Source: Chiua virens (Eukaryota > Basidiomycota > Agaricomycetes > Boletales > Boletaceae). Taken from it: DNA of 64,000 nucleotides. A model generated the notes under the pieces. It was not told the origin of the DNA and ran no database searches. It worked only from the letters and a program-made list of their open reading frames with translations. This document shows, one piece after another, positions 43,016 to 54,954 of the stretch. Where the stretch lies: positions 248,001-312,000 of the forward strand of contig JAHNUO010000028.1 in assembly GCA_019787685.1 (NCBI GenBank), read 5' to 3'. The position numbers and the translations under genes are program-made. Positions within the stretch are counted from its first letter, which is position 1, and each line of letters begins with the position of its first letter.

Positions 43016-44540
43016 GTAACGTGAGCTCAGCTCTGGCCAAAGACCGACATTGACGCAACGTTTTGAGCTCTTTCCCTTGCCGCGCATCTTCTTCTTCTCA
43101 TGTTCCTCTTGAGACTTTTTCTTGTCACCACCTTGTCACCACCACCACCACCACCATCAAAGTCGAGTTCCGTCTCGTCTGCCTTGCCTTGTATGCGTAA
43201 CCGGGAATGTCGTGCTTGTCTTGAACTGCCGTCATCAACCTGGTAGGCAGTGCCAGCGACACTACAAAGTCTTGATTGAGCGCGAACATATCTGGTTGGA
43301 TCTAAGTCATGTCAGCATGCAGACCGAGAACAGTGTCTGAGACCGACCTTGTCCAGGAGTCCTCTGATTTCACGTTTCTGTCTCCTCCGCTTGTCTTTGA
43401 ATGGATCCACTTCATCGCTGTCAAAGTTTGGCTCTCCAGAGTCAGGCACGAGAAGACTGGAAAGACCAGTATTGTGCCCGACCGTGAGGATATCTTGGAA
43501 CGGACAAAACCGCACCGACGTGAGTGGTCGGTGGGGTATCGAATGCGTGAGGTACAGTGGTGGGACGAGTTTGGGAGCAAATGGCGTTTGTATTGACGGT
43601 TTCGTATGCACCTGCAATGATTGTATGTATGAGCGATTGTGGATTTTGATAAATGGAACACGCACGTTGACACTTCCACCGGTCGCGACCGCCAATGCGC
43701 CCTTGGCACTCCACTCGAACTCAGCACCACCCCCTCATGTCGTCCATTCCCTCCGACACTCTTCCAATTCCGGCAATCGCAGACCTTGGCAGTACCATCT
43801 GCGCCAGAAGACGCCATATAACGACCTCCACAGCTGGGATCGACGCTAAGGCCCACGACGGAGCCGAGGTGGGCGAGGAGCTGAACCGCGGGATGGGGGA
43901 GATTCGGAGTCCACAACGACACGACTCCGTTCTGGTGACCGAGGTGAATGACAGCGTTGTGTCGATTTTGAGTCATTGTTCGGCATGCACCTGCTTTCGT
44001 CCTGTGTTCTGCGACGAGCGTGTCGGTGGACGTGTCTTGGTATTTCAGGTACCCAGGGTTTCCCTGTGCAGAGATGTTTAGAAAAGAAAACAATGTCATT
44101 GCAAAAAATGCGTACCACGCTCGCAAGCAACCAGTGATACGGGAGAAACTCGAGTCGGGTGGGTTCGATATGGGATTTGAGTCTGTGCAGCTCGACACCG
44201 TCTCGATCATAGATGTAGATGTATTTCTTTTGGGCGACCGCGAAATAGGATTGGTCTTGTAGGAACCTGGCGGGCGTCAGACGAGGCGCATACACCCTAC
44301 CCAAGCCACGCACGTAATGTCCTGACACGTCTCTTGCAGCTGCAGTTCTGCATGAATCGTGCCCCGTATTCCCAATGATCGCCAAGTCTCTGAAAATGTG
44401 CGTGCAGTCTAGATTCACCTCGGGACGCTGTCCGCCACGCACCTGCCGTTCCTCAAATACAGCGACCGGTACGGGCCCCCATCCAGTCGCCACTCCTGCC
44501 GCCCTTTGGCAGCCTAGTTATTGTGGAAAGAGACTGGAGG
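43016..44540 (-). pseudogene. UTP7: UTP7 / BING4-like relic, 5' truncated
   Basis: Minus-strand exons read RQEWRLDGGPYRSLYLRNG, QSYFAVAQKKYIYIYDRDGV, SHIEPTRLEFLPYHWLLASV, GNPGYLKYQDTSTDTLVAEH, HLGHQNGVVSLWTPNLPHPA, YLTHSIPHRPLTSVRFCPFQ, then FALNQDFVVSL and KKKMRGKGKSSKR. This is the WD40 core and C-terminal region of Utp7, a small-subunit processome protein of the nucleolus. Introns such as 44267-44313 and 44390-44442 are retained. Damage includes an absent N-terminus (about 100 aa), a frameshift near 44360, a frameshift and TGA after CDCRNWKS (about 43730), and an 11-bp tandem duplication at 43121-43142 shifting the basic tail. Confidence 0.85.
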
Positions 44541-45101
44541 AAGGTACAAGGTCCATGGCGTCCAAATGTGGTAATATAGGAAATGAGAGTACTGTAGTAG
44601 TAGAAAGTGTAATTAAAAAAGGTATCTACGGTCTATTCTCTAACAGTGTCACCCTCAAGCGCACAGGTAGAACGTAGAGGTGATCGACTTTAATATGCTT
44701 AGGCTGTACCTCAGGCTGCCCGGAATTACTGGTGGAGGTTGCCAAGACTCCGACGCGGCGGACTGCAGGACCGTGAAGTGCTGCGATTCAAGATCTGGGA
44801 CATTGTCGCTAGCGCTGCAGTTACAGATGCAAGTTCTTTCACTGCCTGCACAGGCACCTCGGGCGACCTCACCTCGTCCGTCCGGTCTCTCAGATGTCAT
44901 TGTGGTAATTGGTTGCGCTGCGTCTGGTCCAACACAATGTTCAAGAAGAGCCGCACAAATTCTGGTAGTAGCCTGACAAGCTGGGTGCGTGTAAATTTTT
45001 GATGCAGGAAGCACTACAGACCACAGAGTATAACAATATCAATATTGCACACAAATACCTGAAAACGCCAGCAAGGTAACAAGACCGAGATAAGACCAAT
45101 G
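44541..45101. other. Spacer between UTP7 relic and FunK1 gene
   Basis: No conserved coding sequence is recognised; overlapping open frames on both strands have no family pattern. Confidence 0.45.
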
Positions 45102-47437
45102 TTACGTCCACCTAGGTTTCCTTTCTGCCTCTTTAGTAAGTGACCCGTCCAAGACCCTCTTTTGCCCAGATACTTTATGGAGGGGCTGGAGCGTAATGTC
45201 CTTGGACTTCTGAAGCCAATCCACGGTTTCTGCGTAGGCGGCCTGCACCTTCCTGTGCATTTCGACGACGAGGTTCTCGTCAAGTTTGACAGTCGGAAAT
45301 GATATCTCAGCCTGCTGATAGAATTGACGTAGAGTTTTAGCAAGGTCGAAAATGGATCCACATCCGGCCTTGCACTGGCATGTTGTCGAAAGTAATTTGT
45401 AGGCTTCCCCATGTATGTATGTGTCTCTGAAGAAGTTCTGACGTGACGAGGTCCCAATCACGGAAGGAAATGCCTCCTCAAATGTTCGCAGTTGGTCATC
45501 GATGTTCCCAGGTGGTGAATTCTTGTCGGTGTGGAAAAATAGAATCCACATCGCGGCCCACCAGTGAGATTCCAGGTCATGGATGTAATTCATGCGGAAC
45601 GGGGGAGGTGGTTCTTCGGAAGCTTTTCGGTAGTCCAGGTCTGGCGTAAAGAGATATCGCTGCTGTTCGACCTCGATAGCCATGAAATGCATCGTTCCCT
45701 ATGAATCATGAGTGCCGGACATAGAGAATTCAGCGATGTCTCACCGTTCGAACCTCATGCGAGACTCCGGAGTCGACTCTCTTGGCATATTCCAAATCAC
45801 CCAGCTTGCCCATACAACGGTTTTCATCCCCTTCGACCCACAATACATTGCCAACGCCAAAATCACGATGGACCCAACCAGCACGGTGCAGATAATACAG
45901 CCCTGTGCGTCTTAAGAGTTACGAGTCAGTGTAGCAATCGGAAACCGCTCACCTCGCAGCGCGTAATTCAGACACATAAAACTCTTAGTCAGAGAAGACA
46001 CTGCCTGGAGGGGAACCCCAACGTCTCTGAAAACAGTGCGAGCATGTGTCCTGCACGGGATTGTTGGGCTGTCACGAGGGAGACGTCGCATGATAAGCTG
46101 TGTAGCCGCCAACTCTGGTATATCCCCTATACTGGACGTGTGGACCTTTGCAGAAAGTGGGGGATCAGCCGTAATTCGGTCCCATTTCGGAGTGTACCCG
46201 CACTGCAGAGCGAGGGTTTGGTCGAGCTTTCCGGGGGCGAAGGAGACATCTTCATAACAGTCAACTGCAACGAAATATTTCTCCGCCTCTGCCGCCTCCT
46301 CTCCGAGCTTATCCCGAATGTCCCCGAAAATCTTTTCCAAGATGGTACCCTCAGAGTCACGGTCGCTGTCTCGCCAAGAGTCCTTTATCGCAACTTCACG
46401 CCCGTCCTCATCCCTCGCTAAAAATACCCGGGTCCCGCGACCAACCATCGAGTCTGCGCCATACGTGGCAAGTGGCCTGATGGTGGTGAAACGTTTGCCG
46501 CAAATCGTGAACACATATGTAATCTCCCCTGAGTCTGGGTTCCGCTCGCGCTCAACGGTGGGATCCCAACCAAGGCCCACATCATCACAGCTCCCGAGCA
46601 AGAGAAAGAGTGAGATCGCGGCATCGTTGTTCTAAGTATTCACAGTCAGGACTGAAATCTAACGCGTAACACAATTAAAAACCCTACCTTAATGAAGTCG
46701 ACCGCCTCCGAGACGGCAAGGTATGCACGGTTGCTCAACCAGAGTCTCATGTTCATGTCTTCGACAGTGATTCCGAAGACGAAGCGACGAAGTGGATCCT
46801 CACGCATGATGTTGTGCAAGCTCCATATCATCTTTCCTTCGTTCTGATGTAGGGGTTGTCAAGCCTGATTGAAACTAGATTGATTGCGACCTACATCCAA
46901 CCTTTCCGTGCTATTGTCCGTCTTCTTGAATTCGAAAGGAATAGCGATGTCAAACCAATGCACGTCCTTTCTCTTAATTCCGTGACGTTCGATGTATGCG
47001 TCCGGGCGGGAAGTGTTCTGTCGAGTTGAAAGGGGGGTAGTACACGGACTCGAGTCAAAAGAGAAGGGGGAGTGGGGTGATCGCCTGAAAATCTCCTTGA
47101 TCATGTCACCAAGTGGCTTAAAAGCTTGAGCTTCGGACAGGCGTGACTTCGATGGTGGGGTAAAAAGACTTTTCATCGAGCGAACTTTTTGCTTTGTCTG
47201 TTTGAATTCTTTCGATGATCCGGCCGGTTCAGGACCGAATGCTGAGCTAACGAGGGTGGCAAAGGGAATCTTGAGACACTTTGCGAGGTCCGAGAGGACT
47301 GCCCGGCGCCCCTCATTCAAGTCCCCAGTGCGATAACCACTCTGTGATGTATGGCGCGTGAATGGAACGGTATCCGGAGGAAGAGTCTGGTTGGATTTTC
47401 TGGGTGGAGTGGTTGGAATGTTACTCGAGTTGGCCAT
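45102..47437 (-). CDS. FunK1-type fungal protein kinase, intact
   Basis: Five exons on the minus strand join in frame: 47437-46895, 46843-46688, 46631-45953, 45902-45746/5, 45698-45102, giving about 710 aa. Introns are 46-56 bp, GT-AG. The ATG at 47437 was chosen because the longer upstream frame starts with GTG. The N-terminal half carries the family's pre-kinase region (HWFDIAIPFEFKK, MNMRLWLSNRAYLAVSEAVD). Kinase motifs: nucleotide-binding Lys in REVAIKDSW (about residue 316), catalytic loop WVHRDFGVGNVLWV (Asp about 473), and LGDLEYAK replacing DFG (Asp about 495). GTMHFMAIEV follows as in FunK1. No stop or frameshift is seen. FunK1 kinases are expanded in Agaricomycetes and substrates are mostly unknown. 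It lies between relic genes, yet is itself whole. Confidence 0.88.
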
Positions 47438-49230
47438 TATGTCGAGGTTGGCGATGGCGAATGCAGGTGCGGTCACGGTGGGGTGGGATATTGGGCGATG
47501 CGGTCACCACGAAGCGGCGCTGTCCGGTTCAACAGAAGTATCTATAATCGGAGAAATCAACGTGCGGTGCATGTAAACGTGTAAAGGGCGCGCTCCTTCC
47601 CAGCGTTCGTTTCGAGGGTGGGGGGCCCCACCTTAGTACACATTAGCCAGTCTGATTCCTATTTGTAAGTAACATTTTAAAACCCTGCAACCCCGTAACC
47701 CTGCAGCTCTGTAACTTCTCTCCCCTCGACACGGGCCACTTGAGTGTTGCGCAAGATCGGGTCCGCACGGACCATCCTTCTCCAATGGTATTGATTCATA
47801 TCCGTCCCTTACGGTATTGCTTTGGAATCGTGACTCGGTAGCTCCTATCATCGCCTGTTGATGAGCCGACGGGAATGGATAACGATATCCATCTGCCTTA
47901 GCTCCTTACGTGGCCTCGCTTAGCCAGCTCGAAGTGGCCGCCGATCGAGGGAGGGAGGGCATGAGCGGCCGATTGGATAAAAGTCCGTAAAACCCGCAGA
48001 GAAGGTGCCTGAGGATCCCTGCTACAACCTGGCGACCTACATTATGTTGTAAACATGTCGCCGCATAATCCGTATTAGCTCACCCAAGAATGCAAATGAA
48101 TTGCCTGGATGGCCATTCCAGGGTGAGTCGCGACCTGTCCAGCCCTCCTGGTCACTGCATCGGGAAGCTCTCGGAAGCCCCCGGCATCCAGAAGCTCGGT
48201 CAGTATAGTTGGACTGAACAAACGTAAACTTGCGTTCTGGGAAGGGACTCTCCGCGGGGCCAGTACGACAAAGGAAAGAGAGAGAATGTTGTATTCATTG
48301 AGAATCTCACAGGAAGAACTGTTGTGCCGGTCAGTCATGAGTGCGCATCTGAATCGGAGCGCACAGACCGGTGAAGAAGGGCCAAAGGGTGAAAAGTAGG
48401 GGGTAACTGAGAATTGGGAGTGAAAGGAGAATGAAGTGAACCTGAGGAACCGATGTCCAGAAAGAAATCTAGACCCTGCTGAAATGGAAATGCAGGGAAG
48501 CTACCAAGTATGGCGCGAAACGAATTAATGACTCCGAAGTCACCTTGCAACGGACAATCAAAGGGGGAAAAAAGTGCTTGAAGCGGCCTGAGAAAAACCA
48601 ATCAGGCGAGGAGGAAGGTAGACGAACTCGGGAGGAGTTTGTCTGTGATCTGGTTCGTGAAGAAGCTGACGAAGATACCGAGTAAACATGTGACAAGGTC
48701 ATAGTATCGCACGATATGGCTCACAACAGATAGTGCGGTAAAGGACGCGTATACCGTACGGGGTTGCGTACCATAGAGGGTATTGCTGCTCAGCGTAGTT
48801 AGCACACTCAACATGCAACTGCAAATGAAACGTACGAGTCCCGAATAGCTGCCGGTGGTGATCGTCAGGCCATGTGCATGGCGAGGACCCAGCACAATAA
48901 CGATGATTGGTACCGATCGTTGGATCATCGAGCCTAAGCATATCGTTAGGGTTACCGAGTAACGGAGGGCGGCATGCGACGTACAGTCGAGCTAAATGCA
49001 TCGCGTCAGAACCGGGGGAGATACGGAGCAATAGCATCTCAAAGACTTTGTTTCGTTAGAGGGCAATGTATTACGTTACAAGTAGCATTATTACTATCTA
49101 CTACGACATTCGTGGCCGTGCTACATGGGTGACAGTCAAAAGTTGAGAAAGAGAGAAAAATCACACGAAATTTCCCATCTTAAGTAGTGATGGCCGATTT
49201 CAAACACAGCGCGGGATGCTGGGTTTGAAA
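47438..49230. other. Unassigned GC-rich sequence upstream of FunK1
   Basis: The first few hundred bases should hold the FunK1 promoter; no TATA box is obvious. A minus-strand hydrophobic reading at about 48602-48928 (LVRFICSCMLSVLTTLSSNT, SVVSHIVRYYDLVTCLLGIF) may be part of a membrane protein gene or relic, but no family or exon structure could be fixed. Confidence 0.35.
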
Positions 49231-51530
49231 TTGACGGTCACTATTTAAATCCCGTCTTGGGTCGGGTTGCCTCCACATCTTCGTCGACAATTGCAGGTTG
49301 GCATACTCATCTGGAAGAACTGCTGGACGTCGGGCAAAAAAGTCAAAGGGACAGCTCTTTGCCCAATGACAGGACTTGGACAAAGAAAGAAGGGAGCCAG
49401 TCCGACGTCCATCTATGTGTAACATTAACCCGCGATGCCAGTCTCTGATGTAGTGCAGAGCGCGTCCGTCTTCTCGGTATGTCAGACAATCAAATCGATG
49501 TTCTCGACCCAATCCGTACTAGTCTGAATCGTATCCTTGCATACATCAGGTGATCGCATCGCTTATCGTGAGGTGTCTCCCATGCATCTGACATTGGATC
49601 CCGTCCGGAATCCCTTCCGGACCATCCGCTTGGCGTACCAATCTTTATCAAGGACCTTACATGTCGGATGTCACTGATTCGACGCACACTGAATCGATCG
49701 TGGCAGCAAACATGGGATTGGATATGTCGTCTCCCGTGAAAGGTGAGCTCATACTAAGCACATGTTCAGCTGTCTGACCAGCGGATCACCCATTCGACGC
49801 CTAGTCTCATCGAGCTCGTAGGCCATGTCACTTTCAATCATTAACTCGCATGATCCAGATCCAGATCATCGTTATGCTTTGTTGAGTCTGCAAGATCTTG
49901 TAAGCATTCTACGTTCTGTGCAACGCGTATGCTGAAACTGCTGATTCCAGATGGTGGTGTTCCGTGTTCGCAGATGTCATTGCGATTGGTATAACGAAAG
50001 AAAGCTCTGGAAAGCCTCAAATTATTCAATTCAAGAATGGACGAAGCTGGTAGACGTTCGAGTGCACATACGCTGTCGGATCCACCGGAAGTTGGTACGT
50101 ATATTCTGAATCCGATCATTTTTCTCCTCACTCTCCTCATTGGGCCCTTCTATCTTGTCGGGATCATCCTTTTGACTGTCTTCTCCGTCTCCTTGCCTTT
50201 TCTCTGTGTTAGTAGTTAACGCAATGCGGAAACCGATGATTTGCAGCAACTGTTCCCCCCCGGCGTACAGCAGCTGGAGGACGACGGGGGCGCTGTGACG
50301 ATAACAAAGTGATATGAAAAAGCCCGCCCCATTCACTCGATTGCGTTGGGACTGGATCCACCTTCCCCGCAATCTTATTCGTCAAGCGAAGCACGGCGTC
50401 TGCGGCGAGGGGAACTCGGAAGGATGCGATGAATGATGCAAATGAGGTGTGTCATTGGCACTGCAATTACACTCTATTTCAGACGAAATTCGTCAGGCGA
50501 TTACTCTTCACCCGACCTCGCTGGCTGCCCATGAGCAAAAGTACTTGGTGTTGGGTAGCATAAGATGTTGTCAGGACGCATTATATGTGTTCGGGACGCT
50601 ACTCGCGAAACGTCAGAGTCGTCTAGTGCGGATATACGCGGTGAGGGTGACTCCACGCTGAAAAACATCCCGTTCGTCATTGATGCCACTGAAATTGGTA
50701 TATGCCAGTTTACGATCCTCTCAACTTCATGCTTCGATCACAAAGTTATACGATTGTCTTCATGAGCTTCCCGTCCTGTTCTTTGTCGATAACTGGATGG
50801 TGCTTTCGTGTATTTGTTTCCCACTCGGACGCGTATCCGCAACTTTGGTCGCTTCGGAATGTGTCTTTCGGGTCCGGGTGAGGACGGCTGCTTTTGGGGT
50901 CGTGCAGATTCGAACCACAGAGAATCTCGCTCGGTTCGATTTCCCGATTCTTGTTCATCCTTGGATCGACTCCCTCATTGACCAGGGGCTTGTTGAAGAC
51001 AATAAGGACGTCGATCAGTCCCCTTCGTTGGGGAGTTCGCTGACTGTCCCCAGTCCCGCCCACACGAGGCCAGAAGTACGTCAAGGTTCTCTGGGTAATC
51101 CACCGTCTTCAGCACAACGCGATTCGTATCTACTCCACTTGTCAGCATCGGCGGACCCGGGAGCGCTGCGGTTCCTCGCTCGCCTCTGACAGCCATTCGG
51201 TGCGCTGTTGCTCGCACCGATCCGCCGCAACGTCGCAGAATACAAGAGGGTCGCTACGGATTGTGTTATCAGAGTGCAGTTGCGGAAAACATGCCGCTGG
51301 ACGACCTGTGTGCCAACGTACGGACGCTGGATGTCCTCTGATGTTGGCGACGCTTTGATTCTTTGTTGGCGACGCGAGTGGCTCTTTATTAGATAGATGA
51401 CGGCTCAGCCCGCACTGTGTGGGTCTGGGTCCACTGGCGATCTGAATGCTAAGCCCCGTGTTTGGGTGTTTCGCGCATGCTTTTTGGGCCACCTGGATAA
51501 TCTAGGCGTTTGCGCTGGAATCATCTTTTA
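49231..51530. other. Unassigned coding-like sequence
   Basis: Intron-like signals and short coding-like pieces occur on the plus strand. One is a 60-codon frame at 50037-50219 with a strongly hydrophobic stretch (PIIFLLTLLIGPFYLVGIIL). Another is a longer frame at 50680-51189. No family resemblance was recognised and no consistent gene model emerged; decayed host genes are likely. Confidence 0.3.
50037..50219 (+). CDS. Possible small membrane protein, 60 aa
   Basis: It begins MDEAGRRSSAHTLSDPPEVG, polar, then about 33 hydrophobic residues to the end (FLLTLLIGPFYLVGIILLTV). It could be a single-pass or tail-anchored protein, or an exon of a larger gene. There is no supporting homology. Confidence 0.25.
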   Translation: MDEAGRRSSAHTLSDPPEVGTYILNPIIFLLTLLIGPFYLVGIILLTVFSVSLPFLCVSS

Positions 51531-52106
51531 AAAAAATTCGACCTAACCTAGATCTCCAGCTTTTGACTCGTACGTTGTCCTAGCTATCAAACGGTAGATC
51601 GAGAGAGCGATCGCTGGAACGACGAAGATGGGCTGGAATACTGGTCTCGAAATGGTCATGACTAGCACACTGTGGGAAGGGTTTACACTGGATGCCATGG
51701 AGGAAACCACTGAATATCATCTAGGTTTACAGTAGCTATCAGTGTCTACGCAATGAATAGTAGTGCTGAGTGAACACACTGATTTGGCCAAAAAGGCCAT
51801 GATCGATCATGGTCGACATGCATGGTCTTTTAGCGTGATCTTGCGTGATCGACGAGTGAGGTGCTCAGTGAACTGTTCGTGCTGCTGGCAGCCAGTTATC
51901 AATGGGGTTTGCAATCAGGTATCAGTGTCACCATCATTTGTTATGAGAGGGTTTCGCAGTGGTTTTCATCAATTGCATCCATTTTTAAATATCACAAAAA
52001 GATCGCTCAGCAATGATTTATTCGTAGTAGTGATACATGCACAAAAACGCTGTGAAACGAAAGGTGATACATAAAAAAGAAAGGAGAATGGTTGCATATA
52101 ATGTGG
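51531..52106. other. Non-coding stretch with a 16-bp palindrome
   Basis: No gene recognised. CCATGATCGATCATGG at 51797-51812 is a perfect 16-bp palindrome, directly preceded by GGCCAAAAAGG. Its function is unknown. Confidence 0.5.
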
Positions 52107-52376
52107 TTAGGAGGAAGAGGTGTGCTCCATGGCACCGGGATGTGTGTGATGCTTACTTCTCCTGGGGCCCCCTTGCTCCTGCGTCACTGGCGTCGTTGAG
52201 ATCATGTGAGCTTGAGGAGTGGCTATCACAGCCATCGTGGGTGTCGCAGGAAACACGCTTTCCTCCTGGGATTTGAAGTTGATTGACGCGATCGTCCTTA
52301 GAAGCTGTTCCAATTCTTGGTTGTCTTCCTGGTAGGGATGGCGAGTTTCTCCCATGGCGGCACTGTTGAGCATCAT
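52107..52376 (-). CDS. Hypothetical exon, 89 codons
   Basis: A minus-strand frame with plausible composition, GETRHPYQEDNQELEQLLRT followed by a Ser/Thr/Pro-rich tail (PATPTMAVIATPQAHMISTT). It could be an exon of an unrecognised gene; an overlapping frame in another phase is also open, so it is doubtful. Confidence 0.25.
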   Translation of the reverse strand: MMLNSAAMGETRHPYQEDNQELEQLLRTIASINFKSQEESVFPATPTMAVIATPQAHMISTTPVTQEQGGPRRSKHHTHPGAMEHTSSS

Positions 52377-52499
52377 CTCGTAAGCTGCTTGAGTGTCGCA
52401 ACCGCCCCATCCCCGTCGTACTCACCTTCATCCGGGCCATCCTTGTCTTTGCCAGCTTCATTGACAATCCTCTGGCGGCGGCATTGGTGGCATCGTCGT

Positions 52500-52815
52500 C
52501 ATGTCGTTGTGTCCTCAAGGTGGTGGTGACGGTGCGGGTGTGGCCTCGTCGTCATCGCCATTGTCGTGCGGTTGCACATGTCGTCGCCGTCGCGTCCTCA
52601 AGATGGTGGCAGCGGTGTGGGTGTGGCTCGTCGTCATTGCCGTTGTCGTGGTGGTGTCGTTGATGGCACTGGGCCATCAACAATATTGCTGCGTCATCGT
52701 CATCATCGGGCCCTCTGGGTGGCAATGGTGGTGTGGGTGTAGCCATGTTCACGGTGTTGTTGTCGCCGTCGTAGTCACCATCATGTCATTGATGGCGCTG
52801 GGCCAGTGGTGGTGG
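52500..52815 (+). repeat. GTC/GTG-rich minisatellite-like repeat
   Basis: Imperfect units recur: TCAAGGTGGTGGTGACGGTG near 52514, TCAAGATGGTGGCAGCGGTG near 52597 and GGGTGGCAATGGTGGTGTGG near 52717. GATGGCACTGGGCCA and GATGGCGCTGGGCCA occur about 124 bp apart (52668, 52792). The long frames across it are products of composition. Confidence 0.65.
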
Positions 52816-52909
52816 TGGTGGGTGGCGATCGTGATTGTGCGTGCATATGGTGGGTGGACGCACGCAGTCAGTGGTGCCAGTGGTGATGACTGTGTGTGCA
52901 AGTCCACGG

Positions 52910-53030
52910 CTTACTTGAAGGCGGGGCGGCACTTGAAGGCGACACGGCGAGGGCGACACGGCGAGGGTGAGATGGCACGACACAGTGAGGGTGACACGGC
53001 GCGAGTGACATAGCGAGAGCAAGTGGTGGG
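52910..53030 (+). repeat. Short GGCGACACGGCGAGGG-type tandem repeat
   Basis: Around five degenerate copies of a 15-18-bp unit (GGCGACACGGCGAGGGTGA variants) lie head to tail. Confidence 0.65.
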
Positions 53031-53395
53031 GCAAGTGGTGACGCGACTTGCCCTCATGTAACCAAACAAGCCACAACACCACACTAAAATTACATCTCAT
53101 TGACCATTAATATTGTTTCGTATGGAAAGCCTAAGGCAATAGTCTATCAGTGTTTGCCTCGTAGTATGTAGCAATCAAAATCTAGTAAATTACACCAAAA
53201 GACTAAGCTCAAAAGCTTTCAACTTGAGTCCGGTGAATGCAACATCATCCGGTAGTACGCTCGAGCGGTGTCCATATATAGTAAGTCACGGCTCGTCTCG
53301 TAGTGGCTGCTGATGTGCGTGATCTCGTCCGTTCGATCTCTGGTGCATCCTGTGGCTGTCAGGTATGTACTGACCATTCACCTATCTCCTGTAGG

Positions 53396-53612
53396 TTATT
53401 TACGACGTGTTTGACGTATCCGATACGGCCTTGAAGCCACTGTATGACGTGGTGAGCGATCTTGCTCGTCCGGTGTCGACTAACTTTTCTAGTTCGCGTT
53501 TTGAGTCGACCTCGACGACGCGGTGGGTTTGGATGGTGGATAGGTCGTCTGGGATGGTTGGGAAGTGGTCTGGGTGGTCTAGGTGTGTGCGCCATGGTCT
53601 TGTCTTTATTCC
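53396..53612 (-). pseudogene. Unrecognised protein C-terminus
   Basis: A minus-strand frame that does not need an ATG reads HLDHPDHFPTIPDDLSTIQT, then HRVVEVDSKRELEKLVDTGR and ends SDTSNTS with TAA near 53396. Codon pattern and residues look like real protein. The upstream continuation is unclear and no family was named. Confidence 0.35.
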
Positions 53613-53789
53613 ATTCAGACTGACCGTTCTCCTCAGCTAGCTGTCGCGTTTCGACTCGTATCGAGTCGCAGTGTGCGCTGCTCGTTGCGCCATCCTTCCA
53701 GCCTCGTCTCCCTTTGTCTCCGTCACTGTCGCCATCATTTCGGTCCGTTTCGGCACCTTCGACAGTTCTCGACTTAACCTCATCATCTC

Positions 53790-54030
53790 TAGGGTCTCCT
53801 GGCCCTCTATCTCGACGTTGCGCCTTCGTTTCGACGAAGCGCTCATTCTCCTTGCGTCTTGGACGTATACCATCATGTTAGACTCGTTCGATAACCTCGT
53901 GGCGGTCCAAATCGGCCTTGACGGCTCTCAGTTCGTCCTCCTCGACCAAGTGGCCTCCTGGCCCTCTACCTCGACAATGCACCTTCGTCTCGACGAAGCG
54001 CTCGGTTCAGTCGATCTGGGAACCTTCTGG
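53790..54030. repeat. Internal duplication in TCGA-rich stretch
   Basis: Two related blocks, 53797-53862 and 53957-54020, share TCTCCTGGCCCTCTATCTCG-type sequence, GCACCTTCGTCTCGACGAAG-type sequence and CGCTC. TCGAC/TCGTC is heavily over-represented from 53450 to 54350. No gene could be assigned on either strand. Confidence 0.5.
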
Positions 54031-54954
54031 TATGCCCTGGGCGTCGTCTCCATCGATCTGGGTGTCCCAATCGACTTCGATCGTCCTCGGATCGACTTGG
54101 ACCTCATCCTGACCTCCTGGACCTTCAACTCGACTTGAGAACCTCGGATTGGACTCGGATTGGTTCGTCGTGCATCCATGGTCTTCCAATAGGCTCTGGT
54201 GACCTTCAGGTGTGTTCTTCTCACCGCTTCGACACTTATCTTTGCAGCTTGACTCGTCCTCGGCTTGGTGACCTCGTATGGCCATCGGCTTCACTCGTCT
54301 CGACTCTGGGGACTTCTGGGACACTGGTGGGACCATCATCGATTATGGACTTGCGCAACATCAAGGCAGTTGTCGGACGAGTTAAGTCGCGCAATCAATG
54401 GGGAATCGTTGATCGTTCTGTAGATTCTTGCATGGCTACATTTACAGCTGACTCAGAAATCGGCCAACTCGCGCAGAGAGGAGATGAGGAAGCTGGGTAT
54501 TAACATAGCAATTATCTCCCATTGTCATCACGTAGATTCGCATCTTTTCATTCCTGTCACTCTGTGCTGGTTTTTCATTGTTACGTCTGTGCGCTGATAG
54601 CCCAATGTACCTTTGTGTGTGCTGATGCATCAGTGCACTTCTCAATACCTCGTAGTTATGTCCCTTATTACAATGATTTGTCAATGTCTGTCAATGTTCA
54701 GTGTCACAATGAAAAACTCTTGTTGTGCCAATCAGTGTACGTGACAATGAAATTGCATTGCTCAGTGGACGGAGCAATGATGATGAGCGTATTTACTTCC
54801 CACAGTGAGCAAAGAGCAATGCGAATAGATTTCTGCTTCCTACGTGTACTAGGGCAACGTTCGATGAGTGAATGTGAGACTGTAAACAAGGTGATAGATG
54901 ATTCAGTAAAGTCGAAACCTGCTACATCGATGTCAGGACGCCTGCGCGCTCGAG
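54031..54954. other. Unassigned sequence downstream of VPS11 relic
   Basis: No gene recognised. Positions 54660-54800 hold many scattered CAATG motifs in AT-richer DNA. Confidence 0.4.

Noticed and set aside
42400..44700. Helitron boundaries around the fused gene pieces
   Set aside because: I looked for a TC start and a CTRR hairpin end and found no convincing pair, so capture remains a hypothesis only.
45708..46421. 237-codon plus-strand frame
   Set aside because: Lies opposite FunK1 exons 3 and 4, which have clear kinase motifs; it is a shadow.
47438..47476. Earlier start for FunK1
   Set aside because: The upstream codon is GTG; the first ATG in frame is at 47437.
52501..53013. 170-codon frame across the GTC/GTG repeat
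   Set aside because: Repeats of Val, Trp and Gly from a minisatellite; both strands are open, so composition explains it.
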